NCBI GenBank assembly: GCA_018882725.1
Contig: VERK01000141.1
Location: 1-5,905, forward strand
Reading direction: 5' to 3'
Length of the DNA: 5,905 nt
Source: Actinomycetota bacterium
GTDB taxonomy: Bacteria > Actinomycetota > Acidimicrobiia > Acidimicrobiales > Ilumatobacteraceae
Shown here: piece after piece, positions 5,595 through 5,905 of the stretch
How the letters are laid out: every line of letters starts with the position of its first letter
Numbering within the stretch: position 1 is the stretch's first letter
The notes under the pieces: generated by a model
Told to the model about the DNA's origin: nothing
Database searches by the model: none
Seen by the model: the letters and a program-made list of their open reading frames with translations, nothing else
Position numbers and translations under genes: made by a program

Positions 5595-5905
5595 GTGAAA
5601 CTGTCGATGATGCTCAACTACGCCGGAGGCTTCCATGCCGCCGTCGATCGCGTGGTCGAACTCGAGAAGGCCGGGCTCGACGTGGTCTGGATCGCCGAGG
5701 CCTACAGCGCCGATGCCATCAGTCAGGTGGGCTACCTCGCGGCCAAGACGTCGCGCGTGGAGATTGGCACTGGCATCGTGAACGTGTACAGCCGCACCGC
5801 TGCGCTCATGGCCATGACCGCCGCTGGTTGCGACTACGTGAGCAACGGTCGCTTCATCCTCGGTCTCGGCGCGTCGGGTCCGCAGGTGATCGAAGGCTTC
5901 CACGG
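5595..5905 (+). CDS. LLM-class F420-dependent oxidoreductase, Rv3520c-like (3'-truncated)
   Basis: The N-terminal 103 residues of a luciferase-like monooxygenase-fold enzyme that would use reduced coenzyme F420 (or FMN) in the cytoplasm to reduce or oxidise an unidentified substrate. The reading frame opens at GTG 5595 and continues off the right edge. The start MLNYAGGFHAAVDRVVELEK (6-25), then DVVWIAEAYSADA (29-41), GYLAAKTSRVEIGTGIVNVY (46-65) and GRFILGLGASGPQVIEGFHG (85-104) match the actinobacterial group containing Mycobacterium tuberculosis Rv3520c. The block FILGLGASGPQVIEGFHG is especially diagnostic. These proteins are usually about 340-350 residues, so roughly two thirds is missing. 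The start codon is set by GAAAGGGG five bases upstream. Family assignment is firm; F420 as the cofactor is inferred from the subgroup, and the substrate is unknown. Genes of this group are common in many copies in actinomycetes, so the link to larE may be accidental. Confidence 0.92.
   Translation, partial: MKLSMMLNYAGGFHAAVDRVVELEKAGLDVVWIAEAYSADAISQVGYLAAKTSRVEIGTGIVNVYSRTAALMAMTAAGCDYVSNGRFILGLGASGPQVIEGFH

Noticed and set aside
4838..5617. Open frames antisense to larE and the LLM gene (4838-5617 and 5463-5903)
   Set aside because: No motifs, and both lie opposite well-supported family proteins; the second is also opposite the diagnostic LLM N-terminus.
1..5905. tRNA, rRNA, CRISPR array, riboswitch, insertion sequence or att site
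   Set aside because: No clover-leaf sequences, regularly spaced repeats, transposase motifs or long terminal inverted repeats were seen; coding genes fill nearly all of the window, and the largest gap is 61 bases.

Overview
The window is gene-dense, high-GC DNA (clearly above 60% G+C by eye) with GTG starts, short gene spacings and overlapping genes. Its last gene belongs to an F420-dependent LLM oxidoreductase group best known from actinomycetes. This points to an actinomycete. The combination of an Rv3520c-type LLM protein and a peptidase-S51-like protein carrying a cysteinyl-tRNA synthetase C-terminal domain suggests the class Acidimicrobiia (Ilumatobacter-like), but that placement is inference and only moderately secure. 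Both edges cut a gene. I see no tRNA, rRNA, CRISPR array, insertion sequence or other mobile element.

Left part (1-2401, plus strand): the end of a metal-uptake ABC transporter operon of the Zn/Mn/Fe (ABC-3/TroA) type. It contains the C-terminal 228 residues of the metal-binding protein, then the ATPase (700-1527), then the membrane permease (about 1529-2401), with gaps or overlaps of only a few bases. Together these would capture a divalent metal outside the membrane and pump it in using ATP. The substrate cannot be fixed from sequence, and the operon's promoter and any metal-regulator operator lie upstream of the window.

Middle part (2428-4604, minus strand): a two-gene operon that converges on the transporter. 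The upstream gene is an alpha/beta-hydrolase. Its stop codon overlaps the start of the second gene (ATGA), which encodes a class-I-glutamine-amidotransferase-like (peptidase S51/cyanophycinase-like) domain, a Ser/Thr/Pro/Gly-rich linker, and a C-terminal segment closely resembling the C-terminus of cysteinyl-tRNA synthetase. This fusion, with an atypical nucleophile motif, is the most interesting item in the window.

Right part (4664-5905, plus strand): larE, an ATP-dependent PP-loop sulfur transferase for the nickel-pincer cofactor, is divergent from the hydrolase across 59 bases. It has a CxxC plus a third cysteine, which suggests the iron-sulfur (non-sacrificial) form of LarE. After a 61-base gap holding a perfect GC-rich hairpin and a strong Shine-Dalgarno sequence comes the N-terminal third of an LLM-class F420-dependent oxidoreductase, which runs off the right edge.
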